Assembly (NCBI RefSeq): GCF_030388665.1
Contig: NZ_CP128846.1
Coordinates: forward strand, 310,001-374,000
From: Streptomyces flavofungini
GTDB taxonomy: Bacteria; Actinomycetota; Actinomycetes; Streptomycetales; Streptomycetaceae
DNA length: 64,000 nucleotides
Reading direction: 5' to 3'
In this document: positions 8,798-17,045 of the stretch, in pieces
How the letters are laid out: each line of letters starts with the position of its first letter
Numbering within the stretch: the first letter of the stretch is position 1
The notes under the pieces: generated by a model
What the model was told of the DNA's origin: nothing
Database searches by the model: none
What the model saw: only the letters and a program-made list of their open reading frames with translations
Position numbers and translations under genes: made by a program

Positions 8798-9769
8798 ATC
8801 GAACTTCCGCTCTCTGCCCTAGAGGTGTCCATCGTCGAAGCCGGCACCACCCCTGCCGACGCGCTGGCCAACTGCCACCGCAGCGCACAGGAGTTGAGCC
8901 GCCTCGGCTACCACCGGCTGTGGTTCGCCGAGCACCACGGGTCGCCCGCCATCGGCGCCTTCCCGCCGGCGCTCCTCGCCGCCCACACCGCCGCCACCAC
9001 GCCCGGGCTCCGACTCGGCTCCGGCGGCGTCCTCGCCCCGAACCACGCCCCGATCACCATCGCCGAGCAGTTCGCCACCCTCGCCACCCTGCACCCCGAC
9101 CGCATCGACCTCGGCATCGGGCGCGGCCCCGGCACCTTCCACGAACCCACGGCGCGGGCCCTGCGCCGCGGCGCCGACCCCACCACCGACGCCGAGTACC
9201 ACCGCGACGTGGCGGCGACCCTGGACCACCTGCTCGACGTCGGCATCGGCGAACTGCCCGAACCCTGGCTGCTCGCGTCCAGCGACGCGGGCGCCGACCT
9301 CGCCGCCTCGCTCGGCCTGCCGATCGCCTTCGCGCACCACATCCGGCCCGACAACACCCTCGGGTCCCTCAAGCGCTACCGGGACGCCTTCCGGCCCTCG
9401 CGCTGGAGCGACGTCCCACGCGTCCTCGTGTGCGTGGAGACGGTGTGCGCGGACACCGAGGAGCGGGCCGCGGAGCTCGCCAGGCCCATGGACATCATCA
9501 AGGCGGCGCTCCTCAAGGGCCACGGCGAACAGCCCTTCCCCACGCCCGCCGCCGCTGCCGCCCACCGCTTCACCGCCGAGGAGGAGCAGGCGCTCGCGGC
9601 GTTCGTCGGCCAGCAGGCCCGCGGCACCCGCGACTCGGTCGAGGCCGCGCTCACCCGCATCGTCGAGGCCACGCGCGCCGACGAGCTGATGACCGTCACG
9701 CCCGTCCACAGCACCCGCGACCGCCACCGGTCCTTCGCCCTCGTACGCGACATCGTGCGCCGCGGGTGA
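8795..9769 (+). CDS. LLM-class flavin-dependent oxidoreductase (luciferase-like monooxygenase)
   Basis: A 324-residue TIM-barrel flavoenzyme of the bacterial luciferase superfamily, most like the MsnO8-type LLM oxidoreductases. It is expected to use reduced flavin (FMNH2 or F420H2) to oxidise a small substrate. Diagnostic segments are LPLSALEVS at the start, RLGYHRLWFAEHHG, LRLGSGGVLAPNHAP, ERIDLGIGRG-type text (here DRIDLGIGRGPG) and LGLPIAFAHHI. The GTG start is set by homology: the conserved first strand begins immediately, and a -10 box sits six bases upstream. The gene is monocistronic, divergent from the GH16-type gene, and ends at a bidirectional hairpin. The substrate is unknown. Confidence 0.92.
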   Translation: MIELPLSALEVSIVEAGTTPADALANCHRSAQELSRLGYHRLWFAEHHGSPAIGAFPPALLAAHTAATTPGLRLGSGGVLAPNHAPITIAEQFATLATLHPDRIDLGIGRGPGTFHEPTARALRRGADPTTDAEYHRDVAATLDHLLDVGIGELPEPWLLASSDAGADLAASLGLPIAFAHHIRPDNTLGSLKRYRDAFRPSRWSDVPRVLVCVETVCADTEERAAELARPMDIIKAALLKGHGEQPFPTPAAAAAHRFTAEEEQALAAFVGQQARGTRDSVEAALTRIVEATRADELMTVTPVHSTRDRHRSFALVRDIVRRG

Positions 9770-9776
9770 GCGCGCG

Positions 9777-9813
9777 GACGCGGCGGCCCGGATGGCACCC
9801 GAGCCGCCGCGTC
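9777..9813. terminator. bidirectional hairpin terminator
   Basis: An 11-bp perfect stem (9777-9787 with 9803-9813) sits between two convergent genes and can end transcription from both sides. Confidence 0.75.
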
Positions 9814-9840
9814 ACGGCCGTACGTCCCACCTCGTACGTC

Positions 9841-10236
9841 TCAGAAGTGCACCTCGGCGCAGGCGCGGCCACGCAGTTGGAGCCCGCCGCCGGTGTGCTC
9901 CCAGCCCTCGGCGCACAGCACGGACCCGTTGGGCAGATCGCGGCCCACGGGCACCGTGAACTTCTGGTGGTAGCCCCAGAAGCCCGTGGCGCTGTTGCGG
10001 TCGATGCCGCCGCCGTAGATGTGCAGGTGTCCGTTGAAGTCGCCGTTCCAGGTCGTCGACGCCGTCACGGACTCCACGCGCAGTCCGCTGCCCGCGACCG
10101 CGATGCAGGTGCGGTCGTTGCATCCCGTCGCCCCGGCGAACGCGGACGGGGCGGCGGCCGTCACCGCCGCCCCCACACAGACGAACGCTGTCGCCGTCCG
10201 CGCCCACCAACGCGCCTTCACACCCTTGCCGTTCAC
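9841..10236 (-). CDS. secreted hypothetical protein
   Basis: A 131-residue exported protein. The GTG at 10236 is chosen because GAGAGG lies seven bases upstream and the signal peptide (Lys/Arg start, hydrophobic core, SAFAGA) follows at once. The mature part, about 95 residues, has four cysteines in two likely pairs (GCNDRTC and VLCAEG with RACAEV) and is rich in Gly and aromatic residues. It resembles small extracellular Streptomyces proteins annotated only as hypothetical. It is convergent with the flavin oxidoreductase. Confidence 0.75.
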   Translation of the reverse strand: MNGKGVKARWWARTATAFVCVGAAVTAAAPSAFAGATGCNDRTCIAVAGSGLRVESVTASTTWNGDFNGHLHIYGGGIDRNSATGFWGYHQKFTVPVGRDLPNGSVLCAEGWEHTGGGLQLRGRACAEVHF

Positions 10237-10349
10237 GTGCCACCTCTCCCGAGTCCGTCGCGATTGCGCGACGATCTTGGCAGGGGCGGGGGCCGCGGAG
10301 CCCGCTCCCACGCGCCGGTCCACTCCGACGGGTGATCACCGCGGGTGCG

Positions 10350-11231
10350 TCAGACCGCGCGCCACAGCGACGGCGCCGACGGCGGCTCCCAGCCGCGCTG
10401 GGCCGTGTGGCCCTGGAGGCAGACGTAGGCGCGGCCGTCGTGGGTGACGCGGTCGCCGACGCTGTAGCCGGTGCCGACGGCCCAGGTGCCGCCGGGGGGC
10501 TGGGTCGGGGGGTCGGTCGGTGACGGGGTCTGGGGCACCCGCAGGACGAAGTCGAAGTCGGCGTCCTTGGCGTTGCCGACGTCCCGTACGTTCATGAGCA
10601 GCCGGGCGTCGAAGATCGGGTCGGTGTTGTTGCGCGGCTCGTTCGGGAAGTAGAGCTGGGTGGTGAGGACCGGACGGCCCGGCGCCTGCAGTTTCACGTG
10701 CAGGTGGCGGGTGCGGCCGGGGTAGAGGCCGGGGAAGATCGTGGTGAGCGTGAACGCGCCGCGGGCGTCGGTGAACTGGTGCCCGCGCATCCGGAAGCCC
10801 ACGTTGTCGTACGCGCCGCGGGCGTCGGCCTGCCAGAAGTCGAGGAGCACCTGCGGGATCGGCAGGCAGGCCAGGCCGAAGACGTAACCGGTGACGGTGA
10901 GCCGGGTGCCCTGGGTGCCGGGCTCGATGAGCGAGGTGCGCCGGGGCGAGTTGGGTTTGAAGTACGGGCCCTCCGTCTGGGGTGGGGTCGGGTCGTCGCC
11001 GTCGTCGCAGGACGGGGTGACCTCAGGGGCCTTGCCGCTGCCCGCCTTGGTGCGGGCGAGCGCCGGGACCCCCATCATCGCCACCGGCGCCGCGACACCC
11101 GCGGCCAAGGCGGCGCGGAGCACCGTCTTGCGGCTCGGGCCCGGGCGCGGGGCGGGCGCGTCCGGGTCCGCGGGCTCGCCGGTCGGGGGGCCGCTGATGT
11201 CGTGCCCGTTGGTGGGCGTGTCGCCGTCCAT
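10350..11231 (-). CDS. secreted intradiol ring-cleavage dioxygenase with C-terminal chitin-binding module
   Basis: A 293-residue protein. Residues 1-60 hold a long export signal (SRKTVLRAALAAGVA...), a Tat-like sequence with RK in place of RR. The dioxygenase core at about 75-225 has the PQTEGPYFKP opening, a tyrosine/histidine iron-site segment YDNVGFRMRGHQFT and PGRTRHLHVKL, matching protocatechuate 3,4-dioxygenase-like enzymes that split catechols between the hydroxyls using Fe(III). After a Pro/Thr linker a 45-residue CBM5/12-type module (WAVGTGYSVGDRV...) closes the protein, a family that binds chitin or cellulose. Exported enzymes of this type in Streptomyces act on lignin-derived catechols. 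It lies 38 bp downstream of the AraC gene on the same strand. Confidence 0.88.
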   Translation of the reverse strand: MDGDTPTNGHDISGPPTGEPADPDAPAPRPGPSRKTVLRAALAAGVAAPVAMMGVPALARTKAGSGKAPEVTPSCDDGDDPTPPQTEGPYFKPNSPRRTSLIEPGTQGTRLTVTGYVFGLACLPIPQVLLDFWQADARGAYDNVGFRMRGHQFTDARGAFTLTTIFPGLYPGRTRHLHVKLQAPGRPVLTTQLYFPNEPRNNTDPIFDARLLMNVRDVGNAKDADFDFVLRVPQTPSPTDPPTQPPGGTWAVGTGYSVGDRVTHDGRAYVCLQGHTAQRGWEPPSAPSLWRAV

Positions 11232-11269
11232 CGCTCCTCCTGGGTGGGGGGTGGGGATCGGCTAAGAAG

Positions 11270-12148
11270 CTATGCGGCGGGCCCGGGCGGGGCGATGGAC
11301 GCAATGCGGTGGTCGTGGTGAATATCGCCACCGCCGCGGCGGAAGTCACCGGGAGTGGCGCCGGTCTCGCGACGGAAGAAGCGGCAGAAGTAAGCGGGGT
11401 CGGCGAAGCCCACCCGGTTCGCGACCTGACGTACCGTCAAATCGGTGCAGGCGAGAAGGCGTTTCGCCTCGTGCACCCGGGCCTGGCGCAGCAGTTCGCC
11501 CGGGGTGCGGCCCATGGCGGCCTTCACCGCCTCGTTCAAGTGACTCACGGACACCCCGAGGTGTCCGGCGCAGTCCTGTACGGACCAGGGCAGCGCGCGG
11601 GGGGTGTTCACCAGGGCGACGAACCGGGCTGCCGCGGGGGCGGGGCGGGCGGCCTCGGGGGCGGGGACGCCGTGCGGGTGGAGCCGACCGGGGGCCGGGA
11701 GGCGTCCGGCGCGCACCACGAGGATGTGCAGCAGGGCGCGCAGGACGCCGCCGAAGCCCTCGGCGCCGGTGCGGTACTCGTGGTCCATCTCGGCCACGAG
11801 GCGCGCGGCCCAGTCCGCGTCCCGCTCGGGCAGCTCCAGCCACGGGCGGCGGCCGAGGCGGCGCAGCAGGGCGCGGTCGGCGGGGTGCTCCAGGAGGAAG
11901 TCGTCGGTGAACACGACGACGCGGCCCTCCAGGCCCCGGACGCCGTCCCAGTAGTGCACCTGCCCGGGGGCGATGAAGCACAGGTGGGGCGGGCGCAGGG
12001 TGAAGCGGGTCAGGTCGACGACGTGGCTGCCGGTGCCGCCGGTGACGAGCACGATCTCGTGGAAGGTGTGCCGGTGCGGGAAGGAGGCCCGGGACATCGG
12101 GCCGATGGTGTCGAAGGTGCCGATGGCGAAGGGCAGCGTGTTGGGCAT
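11270..12148 (-). CDS. AraC-family transcriptional regulator with cupin sensor
   Basis: A 292-residue regulator. The ATG at 12148 has GGAGG six bases upstream; a longer frame to 12241 lacks a ribosome site. The N-terminal cupin domain, about 1-140, carries the HRHTFHEIVLVTGG motif and would bind the effector. The C-terminal pair of helix-turn-helix motifs, about 190-285, contains WSVQDCAGHLGVSVSHLNE and the family signature RQVANRVGFADPAYFCRFFRRETG. It is directly upstream of the ring-cleavage dioxygenase on the same strand with a 38-bp gap, so the two may be co-transcribed, or the regulator may control that gene. Cupin AraC proteins usually activate catabolic genes in response to an aromatic compound or sugar. 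Confidence 0.9.
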   Translation of the reverse strand: MPNTLPFAIGTFDTIGPMSRASFPHRHTFHEIVLVTGGTGSHVVDLTRFTLRPPHLCFIAPGQVHYWDGVRGLEGRVVVFTDDFLLEHPADRALLRRLGRRPWLELPERDADWAARLVAEMDHEYRTGAEGFGGVLRALLHILVVRAGRLPAPGRLHPHGVPAPEAARPAPAAARFVALVNTPRALPWSVQDCAGHLGVSVSHLNEAVKAAMGRTPGELLRQARVHEAKRLLACTDLTVRQVANRVGFADPAYFCRFFRRETGATPGDFRRGGGDIHHDHRIASIAPPGPAA

Positions 12149-12657
12149 CGGCACCTCCAGGCGGTGGATCGGCAGGCCGCCCGCACCGGGGTGGTTGCCG
12201 TTTCCCTCGCTCGTACCGGGCAAGACCGTCGACCCGCGCATGCGTAAGCTCCCCTCGCCGACACCGCCCGCGCGGGTGACCCGCCCCAGCGGCGCGCGAC
12301 CCGGGCAGACCTGTCAGGTCCATACCATTCCGAGGTCCACGATGACATGCGGGAGAGTGCGCACCCACCGGTTCTCAGGCCAAGTTGAGGCCCGGGAGCA
12401 CAGGTCCGGCGGGCCGGGGAAGCAGGCCGCGCGTCCTGTCGACAGGAAAGCGTTAAGGATTGGCTGAACGATGTTGCGCGTTTGCGGAACGTGCGGAGCC
12501 GCCGCCCGGGCGGGCGGCGGCTCCTGGTCCTGCGCGAGGGTGAGGCATCGGGACAGGGACCGGTCGGCTCGGATCTCTCCCGCGCTTCTCGTTCGTTCGT
12601 CTGTCGTCCTCTCCCCCGCTGTCCGCCCACCTGGCGTGAGCGGTCAGGTCACGCTGT
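12149..12657. other. intergenic region between AraC and Nudix genes
   Basis: About 500 bp with no supported gene. It holds the promoter of the AraC gene and a very strong hairpin at 12495-12524. Runs of G and C are interrupted by a more AT-rich patch around 12440-12480, which could be the promoter zone. Confidence 0.4.
12495..12524. terminator. 13-bp perfect stem-loop
   Basis: GGAGCCGCCGCCC pairs with GGGCGGCGGCTCC around a 4-nt loop. It lies 134 bp beyond the stop of the minus-strand Nudix gene and is the best terminator candidate there. Confidence 0.65.
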
Positions 12658-13110
12658 TCACACCTCCACTTCGATGCACACAAGGCGCTTGTCCTTGCGG
12701 GCGGTGAGCGCCGCTTCCCACATGGGCTTGACGAACGGCGGGATCAGCGACGCGTCGATCCGCTCCGGGGACGCGAAGCGGTACTCCCCCGCGCCGTCCT
12801 CCCGCAGCGTGATGGCACGCCGTTGCTCGGCAGTGACCTCTCCGGCGTCGAAGATGTAGTAGACGCGAGGCATCAGACCGCCGGAGTCGACCCAGGCGAC
12901 CACGAGCAGGTCCCCCATCTCGACGTCCAGACCGAGCTCCGCGCGGACTTCCCGGGCGCAGGCGGCGCTCGGGCTCTCCCCTTCTTCGACATGGCCACCG
13001 GGAAGGTTCCAGTAGGCCGTGTACATCGGGTTCACCATCAGCACATCGCCATGCTCATCGGCGATGATGGCCCCCGCCGAGGCGGCTAGGGACGTAACAG
13101 TTGCATCCAT
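12658..13110 (-). CDS. Nudix hydrolase
   Basis: A 150-residue single-domain Nudix enzyme that hydrolyses a nucleoside diphosphate linked to another group. The Nudix box spans about residues 38-60: GGHVEEGES, then REVRAELGLDV; the first glutamate of the usual EE pair is replaced by Ala, while the second, metal-binding Glu is kept. The ATG at 13110 has GGAAGA upstream. It is monocistronic. The substrate cannot be set from sequence; MutT-like housecleaning of damaged nucleotides or a pathway-specific dephosphorylation are both possible. Confidence 0.9.
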   Translation of the reverse strand: MDATVTSLAASAGAIIADEHGDVLMVNPMYTAYWNLPGGHVEEGESPSAACAREVRAELGLDVEMGDLLVVAWVDSGGLMPRVYYIFDAGEVTAEQRRAITLREDGAGEYRFASPERIDASLIPPFVKPMWEAALTARKDKRLVCIEVEV

Positions 13111-13793
13111 GGCATCTTCCTGAATTAGCCCCGTCATGACGTGAGCACGGCTCATCAGGATCAGGAGGTTCGGCGAACGGGGGCCCCACCCCCGCCCAGT
13201 GGCAGCGAGGACGGGCATCGCTCGCTGCCGGCAGCGGCGGGCTCCCCCGGGCAGGGGCTCCCTTCGTCCCGTTCGGGACCGTGACCGCCGTCTTTCCTCG
13301 GGCCCAACCACCAAGGAGCTCGGGGTGCCGATTGGTGTCGTCACCTGCTCATCGCTCCTCCCCGCCCCGCCCCGGCCCCGGTACGGGCCACGGCAGTCCT
13401 GGCATCACCTGACGAGACGCTCGTTCCATTCGCAGGGGCCGTCCAATCCCCGAGAACGACGCCGCAGTTGGGCGGGCACCCAAGGTACGGCGACGCGACA
13501 CGAAGGCCGATCGGGGTATGAGCAGAACCGATGACTCGCTGTCGGGCTTCCCCCGCCCCCACGCGGGAACCCCGAAATCAGGTCATGCGGACGAATGGAA
13601 CGTCCGGGCAGGCTTCGTTCCCCGTCAGAGCCGGCCTGCCCCCGGCCCTGGCGTGAGACAGATCCTGATGCACTATCACAGGCGGTGTCAACGATTGAGA
13701 ACGATGCATGTCATGGGCGTGCGCCTCGAATGAACCCGCGAAGGCGCCGCCCCGGCCTTCCTGATGCACCACAACGCGCGTAGCGCGCCCGCT
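13111..13793. other. 683-bp region without a supported gene
   Basis: No frame has a recognisable domain or a good ribosome site. A hairpin (13606-13613 with 13634-13641, 20-nt loop) and a 23-bp element at 13685-13707 are the only structures seen. The 3' part may be the trailer of the XRE gene or a decayed gene. Confidence 0.4.
13685..13707 (+). repeat. 23-bp duplicated element, copy 1
   Basis: GTGTCAACGATTGAGAACGATGC. It matches, with four transitions, a sequence on the opposite strand at 14549-14571. Its core is the inverted repeat TCAA-N3-TTGA. The two copies face each other across the XRE regulator gene. Confidence 0.7.
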
Positions 13794-14477
13794 CTACGGA
13801 CGCCGGCCACCGCCCTCCGGGCCGCCGCCCGGTTTACGTCCCTGAATCACCTTGACCAGCTCGTCCAGGGCCGGGAGCAGGTCCCGCAGCGTGTCGATCT
13901 GAGCGCCGTCCGCCGTGCTGCGCAGGGCCACCGAACGCGCGCCCAGCTCCTGCAGGACCGCGCGCGTGGCGAGTTTCGGCAGGTCCTCGTTGACCATCCG
14001 GCGCAGGTAGGCGATCAGCGCGGCGCCCTCGGTGCGGGAGCAGAAGCCCTCCGGCACCCGGAAGAAGAGCTCCAGGCGCGCCGCGTGGTCGTGGTTCGCG
14101 CCGCGTTCGCCGTTGAGCAGGTTCGACACGTGCTGCGCCGAGATGCCCGTCGCCCGCGAGATCTCCCGCAGGCCGTAGGGCTCCTTGCCTGCGGGGGTCT
14201 CCTTGAGCCGGGTCCGCTGCAGGAAGCGCAGGCGCTGCTGGAACAGCGCCTTGCGGAAACCCTCCCGCGCGTTCTTCTCCCGGGGCTCCTCCTCGGGGAG
14301 TTCACCGCCGAGCAGGGCGCGCACCCGCTCCGGCTCGATGCCGGTCGCCCGGGAGATGAGCACGACGTCCAGCAGGCGGCCGCGCGAGGTGCCGAGACGC
14401 AGGGCGTAGGCGTCCACGTCGGCGAGGAGACGGGCGATCTCGTGTCCGGGCGCCGGCTGGTGGTCGGCTGCGTTCAC
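13794..14477 (-). CDS. XRE-family helix-turn-helix regulator
   Basis: A 227-residue regulator with two DNA-binding-like helical segments. The clearer one, about residues 105-145, reads GLREISRATGISAQHVSNLLNGERGANHDH, a typical Cro/C1 helix-turn-helix; a weaker copy near 40-60 has VVLISRATGIEPERVRALLGG. The C-terminal region (about 150-215) is helical and ends in a Gly/Arg-rich tail. The GTG at 14477 is chosen because GGAG lies eight bases upstream; an ATG at 14498 has none. It is transcribed divergently from the metallopeptidase and membrane-protein genes at 14919-16771, a set that recurs in actinobacteria, and probably controls them and itself. Confidence 0.85.
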   Translation of the reverse strand: MNAADHQPAPGHEIARLLADVDAYALRLGTSRGRLLDVVLISRATGIEPERVRALLGGELPEEEPREKNAREGFRKALFQQRLRFLQRTRLKETPAGKEPYGLREISRATGISAQHVSNLLNGERGANHDHAARLELFFRVPEGFCSRTEGAALIAYLRRMVNEDLPKLATRAVLQELGARSVALRSTADGAQIDTLRDLLPALDELVKVIQGRKPGGGPEGGGRRP

Positions 14478-14918
14478 CTGAAGGTCTCCATGGGCCACGG
14501 AACTCGTTGGGGCGCCCTGAGAGTATCCGCCTCACCCGTCCCCGGCCAGCGTCGTCTTCAATTGTTGACACGGGGTCCGGCCGTACAGTGTTCGCCCTCA
14601 GGCCGGAGCCACCGCCCGACCAGCGCCGGGGTCCAAATTCCGGACGGTCGGCGTCCGTTGGCTGACACGCGGTGCCGCCGAACCGTTACGCCACCGGCCT
14701 GATACTGTCCCTGCGCAGGTCAGCGGGCACACGCCCGCCACGTAGGGAGCGGGGAGCGTGAACGGCCTATGAGAGGCGCCAGCACACGGGCACAGAACCC
14801 GTGTCTCGCGGAACCGGAACGAAGAGCGGCGACGGCACGACGGGCTCGAAGAGCCGTGCCGCCACCGGGCGTCGGGTGCGCCCGGGTCGGCACCGGACCG
14901 AGCCGGGAGAGCTGACCC
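14478..14918. promoter_or_regulatory. divergent control region of the XRE / metallopeptidase pair
   Basis: This 441-bp region separates the two start codons. It includes the 23-bp element and, on the plus strand, a GATACT -10-like box near 14701 some 210 bp before the metallopeptidase start. That would leave a long leader, or mean that the true metallopeptidase start is earlier than annotated. Confidence 0.45.
14549..14571 (-). repeat. 23-bp duplicated element, copy 2 (XRE upstream region)
   Basis: On the minus strand this reads GTGTCAACAATTGAAGACGACGC, the partner of 13685-13707. It lies about 70-95 bp upstream of the XRE start, where an operator or an mRNA 5' end would be expected. TCAA-N3-TTGA forms an inverted repeat. 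Confidence 0.7.
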
Positions 14919-15551
14919 GTGCTGTCCGTCGGCGCCCCCGGCGGGTTGCGCCGCATCGGCAGGGCGCCCGTCGCCGACGTCTCCCACCGCATCCGCTCCG
15001 CCGTGCGCAAGCGCCGTGCCTGGGCACGGGCGCGGCGGCGGGCCATCCGCATCATCCACGACGACCTGGGGCTGCGGCCCGGCCAAGGGCTGCAGACACT
15101 CCTCGACACCGTCGCCCACGAGCGCGGCCGGACCATCACCGTCCAGAAGCTTCCCCTGCCCGCGCACATCAGCGGGTTCTGCGTCCAGGGCGAAGCCGAG
15201 GACACCATCGTCATCACCGCCAACACCAGCGAACGCCAAGGGCTGCACGTCCTGTTGCACGAGTTGTACCACCTGCTGAGCGCACACCCCGCGGACGTCG
15301 ACCCGCACGCGCTCACCGCCTGCGACCTCCTCGAACCGCACCTCGTCGCCGAGCAGATGCCCTCACTGCCCGCCGACGTGGTGCGCGAGGTGCTGACCCG
15401 GCCCGTGCAACTGCGCACCGGCTACGAGGAGGACGAGGAGTGGTCGGCGGAGGTGTTCGCCACCGTCGGCATGCTGATGCTGTCCCTCGATGACGACGAC
15501 GGCCACACCGCACCGCTCACCTCCTTCACCAACCGGCGTTCCGGCCTGTGA
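14919..15551 (+). CDS. ImmA/IrrE-like (DUF955) zinc metallopeptidase
   Basis: A 210-residue soluble protein. An Arg-rich N-terminal helix (about 20-45) is followed by a core with LLHELYHLLSAHP near residues 110-122, which contains the zinc motif HExxH (HELYH). The strand before it (EDTIVITANTSERQGLHVLLHE) matches ImmA/IrrE proteins. In phage and mobile elements such peptidases cleave an XRE repressor to turn it off. Here the divergent neighbour is an XRE regulator, so the same logic is plausible but unproven. The stop overlaps the start of the membrane protein gene, so the two are co-translated. The start codon is uncertain. Confidence 0.85.
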   Translation: MLSVGAPGGLRRIGRAPVADVSHRIRSAVRKRRAWARARRRAIRIIHDDLGLRPGQGLQTLLDTVAHERGRTITVQKLPLPAHISGFCVQGEAEDTIVITANTSERQGLHVLLHELYHLLSAHPADVDPHALTACDLLEPHLVAEQMPSLPADVVREVLTRPVQLRTGYEEDEEWSAEVFATVGMLMLSLDDDDGHTAPLTSFTNRRSGL

Positions 15552-16771
15552 TGTGGCACGCGACCCTGACCGCGGTCAGCCTGACCGCCGCGGCCCTCGC
15601 CCTGTGCCTGGCGCTCGGCAAGGCGCTGGCCGCCCGGCGCGAACCGGCGGTCCTGCTCAAGGTCTCCGCGTCGTCGCTGTTCCTCGCGGGCGTCATCTTC
15701 CTGCTGGCCACGCCCGCTGTGTACCGGGCCGTCGACACCACGTTCGGCGCGCCCCACCTGTCGGCGCTGCTCGTGAACACCGTGGGGCTCCTGTGCGTCG
15801 GCCACGCCCACCTGATGTCGGTCCTGTGGCAACCCGGGCAGGCGACGGGCACCGCGTCGCACCGCACGGTCCTCGCCTGGGCCCCGTTCTACGCTGCCAC
15901 GGTCGCCGCCATGACGGTCCTCTACGCCCGGGCCGACCCGGGCGGCGAGGCGCGCCCCCTGCTCTTCGCACCGGACTACGTGCGCACTCCGGACGCGGTG
16001 GCGTTCCACCTCGTGTACTTCGCCATGCTGACCGCCGCCGTCACGAGCACCGCGCGGCGCTGCCGTGCGCTCCTGGCCTCGCAGGGCCCGCGGCTCACAC
16101 CCGAACTGCGGCAGTGCGTCCATGGGTTCGCACTCGCCGTCGCCCTGGACATGCTCCACGTCCTCTGCGTCCTGACGGCGATGGCAGGCGCGGCGGGCGG
16201 CATGCGTCTCGAGGGCTTCGCCGAGGCCGCGTGGCTGACCACCGCCGTCAGCGGTCTGGTCGCCAACTACAGCCTGGTCCGCCTCTCCTTCACCGCGCGC
16301 AGGCGGGAGCGGCGCGACTACCAGGCGCTGCGCCCCCTGTGGCAGACCGTCGTGCGCGCCGACCCGCAGCTCGTCCTCGCCCCCGGCCTCCTCTGGGGCG
16401 GCTGGGACACCCGGATCGCCCTGTCCCGCAGGCTCGTCGAGATCCGTGACGGCGCCCGCAGCCTGAGCCCCTGGATGAGCAGCGCGCCCGCCCGCGCCGT
16501 GGACCAGCTGGCCCGGCGCGGGTTCGTCGGCTTCGACCTCGTGGCGGCGCAGGCGGCGGCGACCCTCCTGTACGCCGCCGAGGCGCGCGGCCGGGGACTG
16601 CCGCCCGCCGACACCGACATGCTGCTCGCCGCACTGCCCGGGGAGGACGTGCCCGCGGCCGCGGAACGCGCGCATCTGGTGCTTGTCGCGCGCCACCTGA
16701 GCCATCCGGTGGTGCTTGAGGCGCTGGTGCACGCGCGACGGACGGTGGCGGCCTCGCAGGTGCGGAGGTAG
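15548..16771 (+). CDS. seven-helix membrane protein, MAB_1171c-like family
   Basis: A protein of about 407 residues whose N-terminal half has seven predicted transmembrane helices (about 5-25, 37-60, 72-95, 110-130, 155-175, 200-225, 232-252). A soluble C-terminal half begins after the RRRERRDYQALRPLW segment. The pattern, including WQTVVRADPQLVL and the helical tail with ARHLSHPVVLEAL, fits the actinobacterial family called MAB_1171c putative transporter or DUF6545. A GTG at 15548 and an ATG at 15551 both overlap the upstream stop, so it is coupled to the metallopeptidase. Its role is not known. The recurrent pairing suggests that the membrane protein senses or exports a signal processed by the peptidase, which is inference. 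Confidence 0.8.
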   Translation: MMWHATLTAVSLTAAALALCLALGKALAARREPAVLLKVSASSLFLAGVIFLLATPAVYRAVDTTFGAPHLSALLVNTVGLLCVGHAHLMSVLWQPGQATGTASHRTVLAWAPFYAATVAAMTVLYARADPGGEARPLLFAPDYVRTPDAVAFHLVYFAMLTAAVTSTARRCRALLASQGPRLTPELRQCVHGFALAVALDMLHVLCVLTAMAGAAGGMRLEGFAEAAWLTTAVSGLVANYSLVRLSFTARRRERRDYQALRPLWQTVVRADPQLVLAPGLLWGGWDTRIALSRRLVEIRDGARSLSPWMSSAPARAVDQLARRGFVGFDLVAAQAAATLLYAAEARGRGLPPADTDMLLAALPGEDVPAAAERAHLVLVARHLSHPVVLEALVHARRTVAASQVRR

Positions 16772-16810
16772 GGGCGGCGGACGGCGCCGGGTGCGGGAGG
16801 CGCCGCTCGG

Positions 16811-16850
16811 CGGGCCCGGCCCGGGCGCGGCGGGCCCGGCCCGGGCGCGG
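16811..16850. repeat. 20-bp GC-only tandem repeat
   Basis: Two exact head-to-tail copies (16811-16830 and 16831-16850), followed by a partial third. They lie between the membrane-protein stop and the TetR remnant. Confidence 0.75.
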
Positions 16851-16859
16851 CGGGCCGGC

Positions 16860-17045
16860 TCAGTGGCGGCGGACGACCGCCTCGTCCAGGAGCGGCCCCA
16901 GCTCCCGTGCCGCCGTCGTCAAGGCGCGGACGCCCCCTTCGGCGCGGGCGATCAGGAGGGCGCCCTCGACCGCGCTGATCATGACCGTGGCGAGCGCGTC
17001 TGCTCCGGGCGATCGAGGCCCGCACGGACGCGCTCGGCACGGCCG
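16860..17045 (-). pseudogene. TetR-family regulator remnant with frameshift
   Basis: Only the C-terminal ligand-domain end survives. One frame reads ADALATVMISAVEGALLIAR and continues to a stop at 16860, matching the last helices of TetR/AcrR repressors. Just upstream, the previous frame reads ERVRAGLDRPE, the expected preceding helix; the two join only if one base is lost or gained near 17008. Farther 5' the coding sequence runs into a 17-bp tandem repeat and no helix-turn-helix is left. It is therefore a non-functional fragment next to the exporter gene, which now has a divergent MarR regulator. Confidence 0.75.

Noticed and set aside
13199..13783. Several short frames in the gap between the Nudix and XRE genes
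   Set aside because: No signal peptide, domain or ribosome site; composition resembles non-coding Streptomyces DNA, apart from the 23-bp element.
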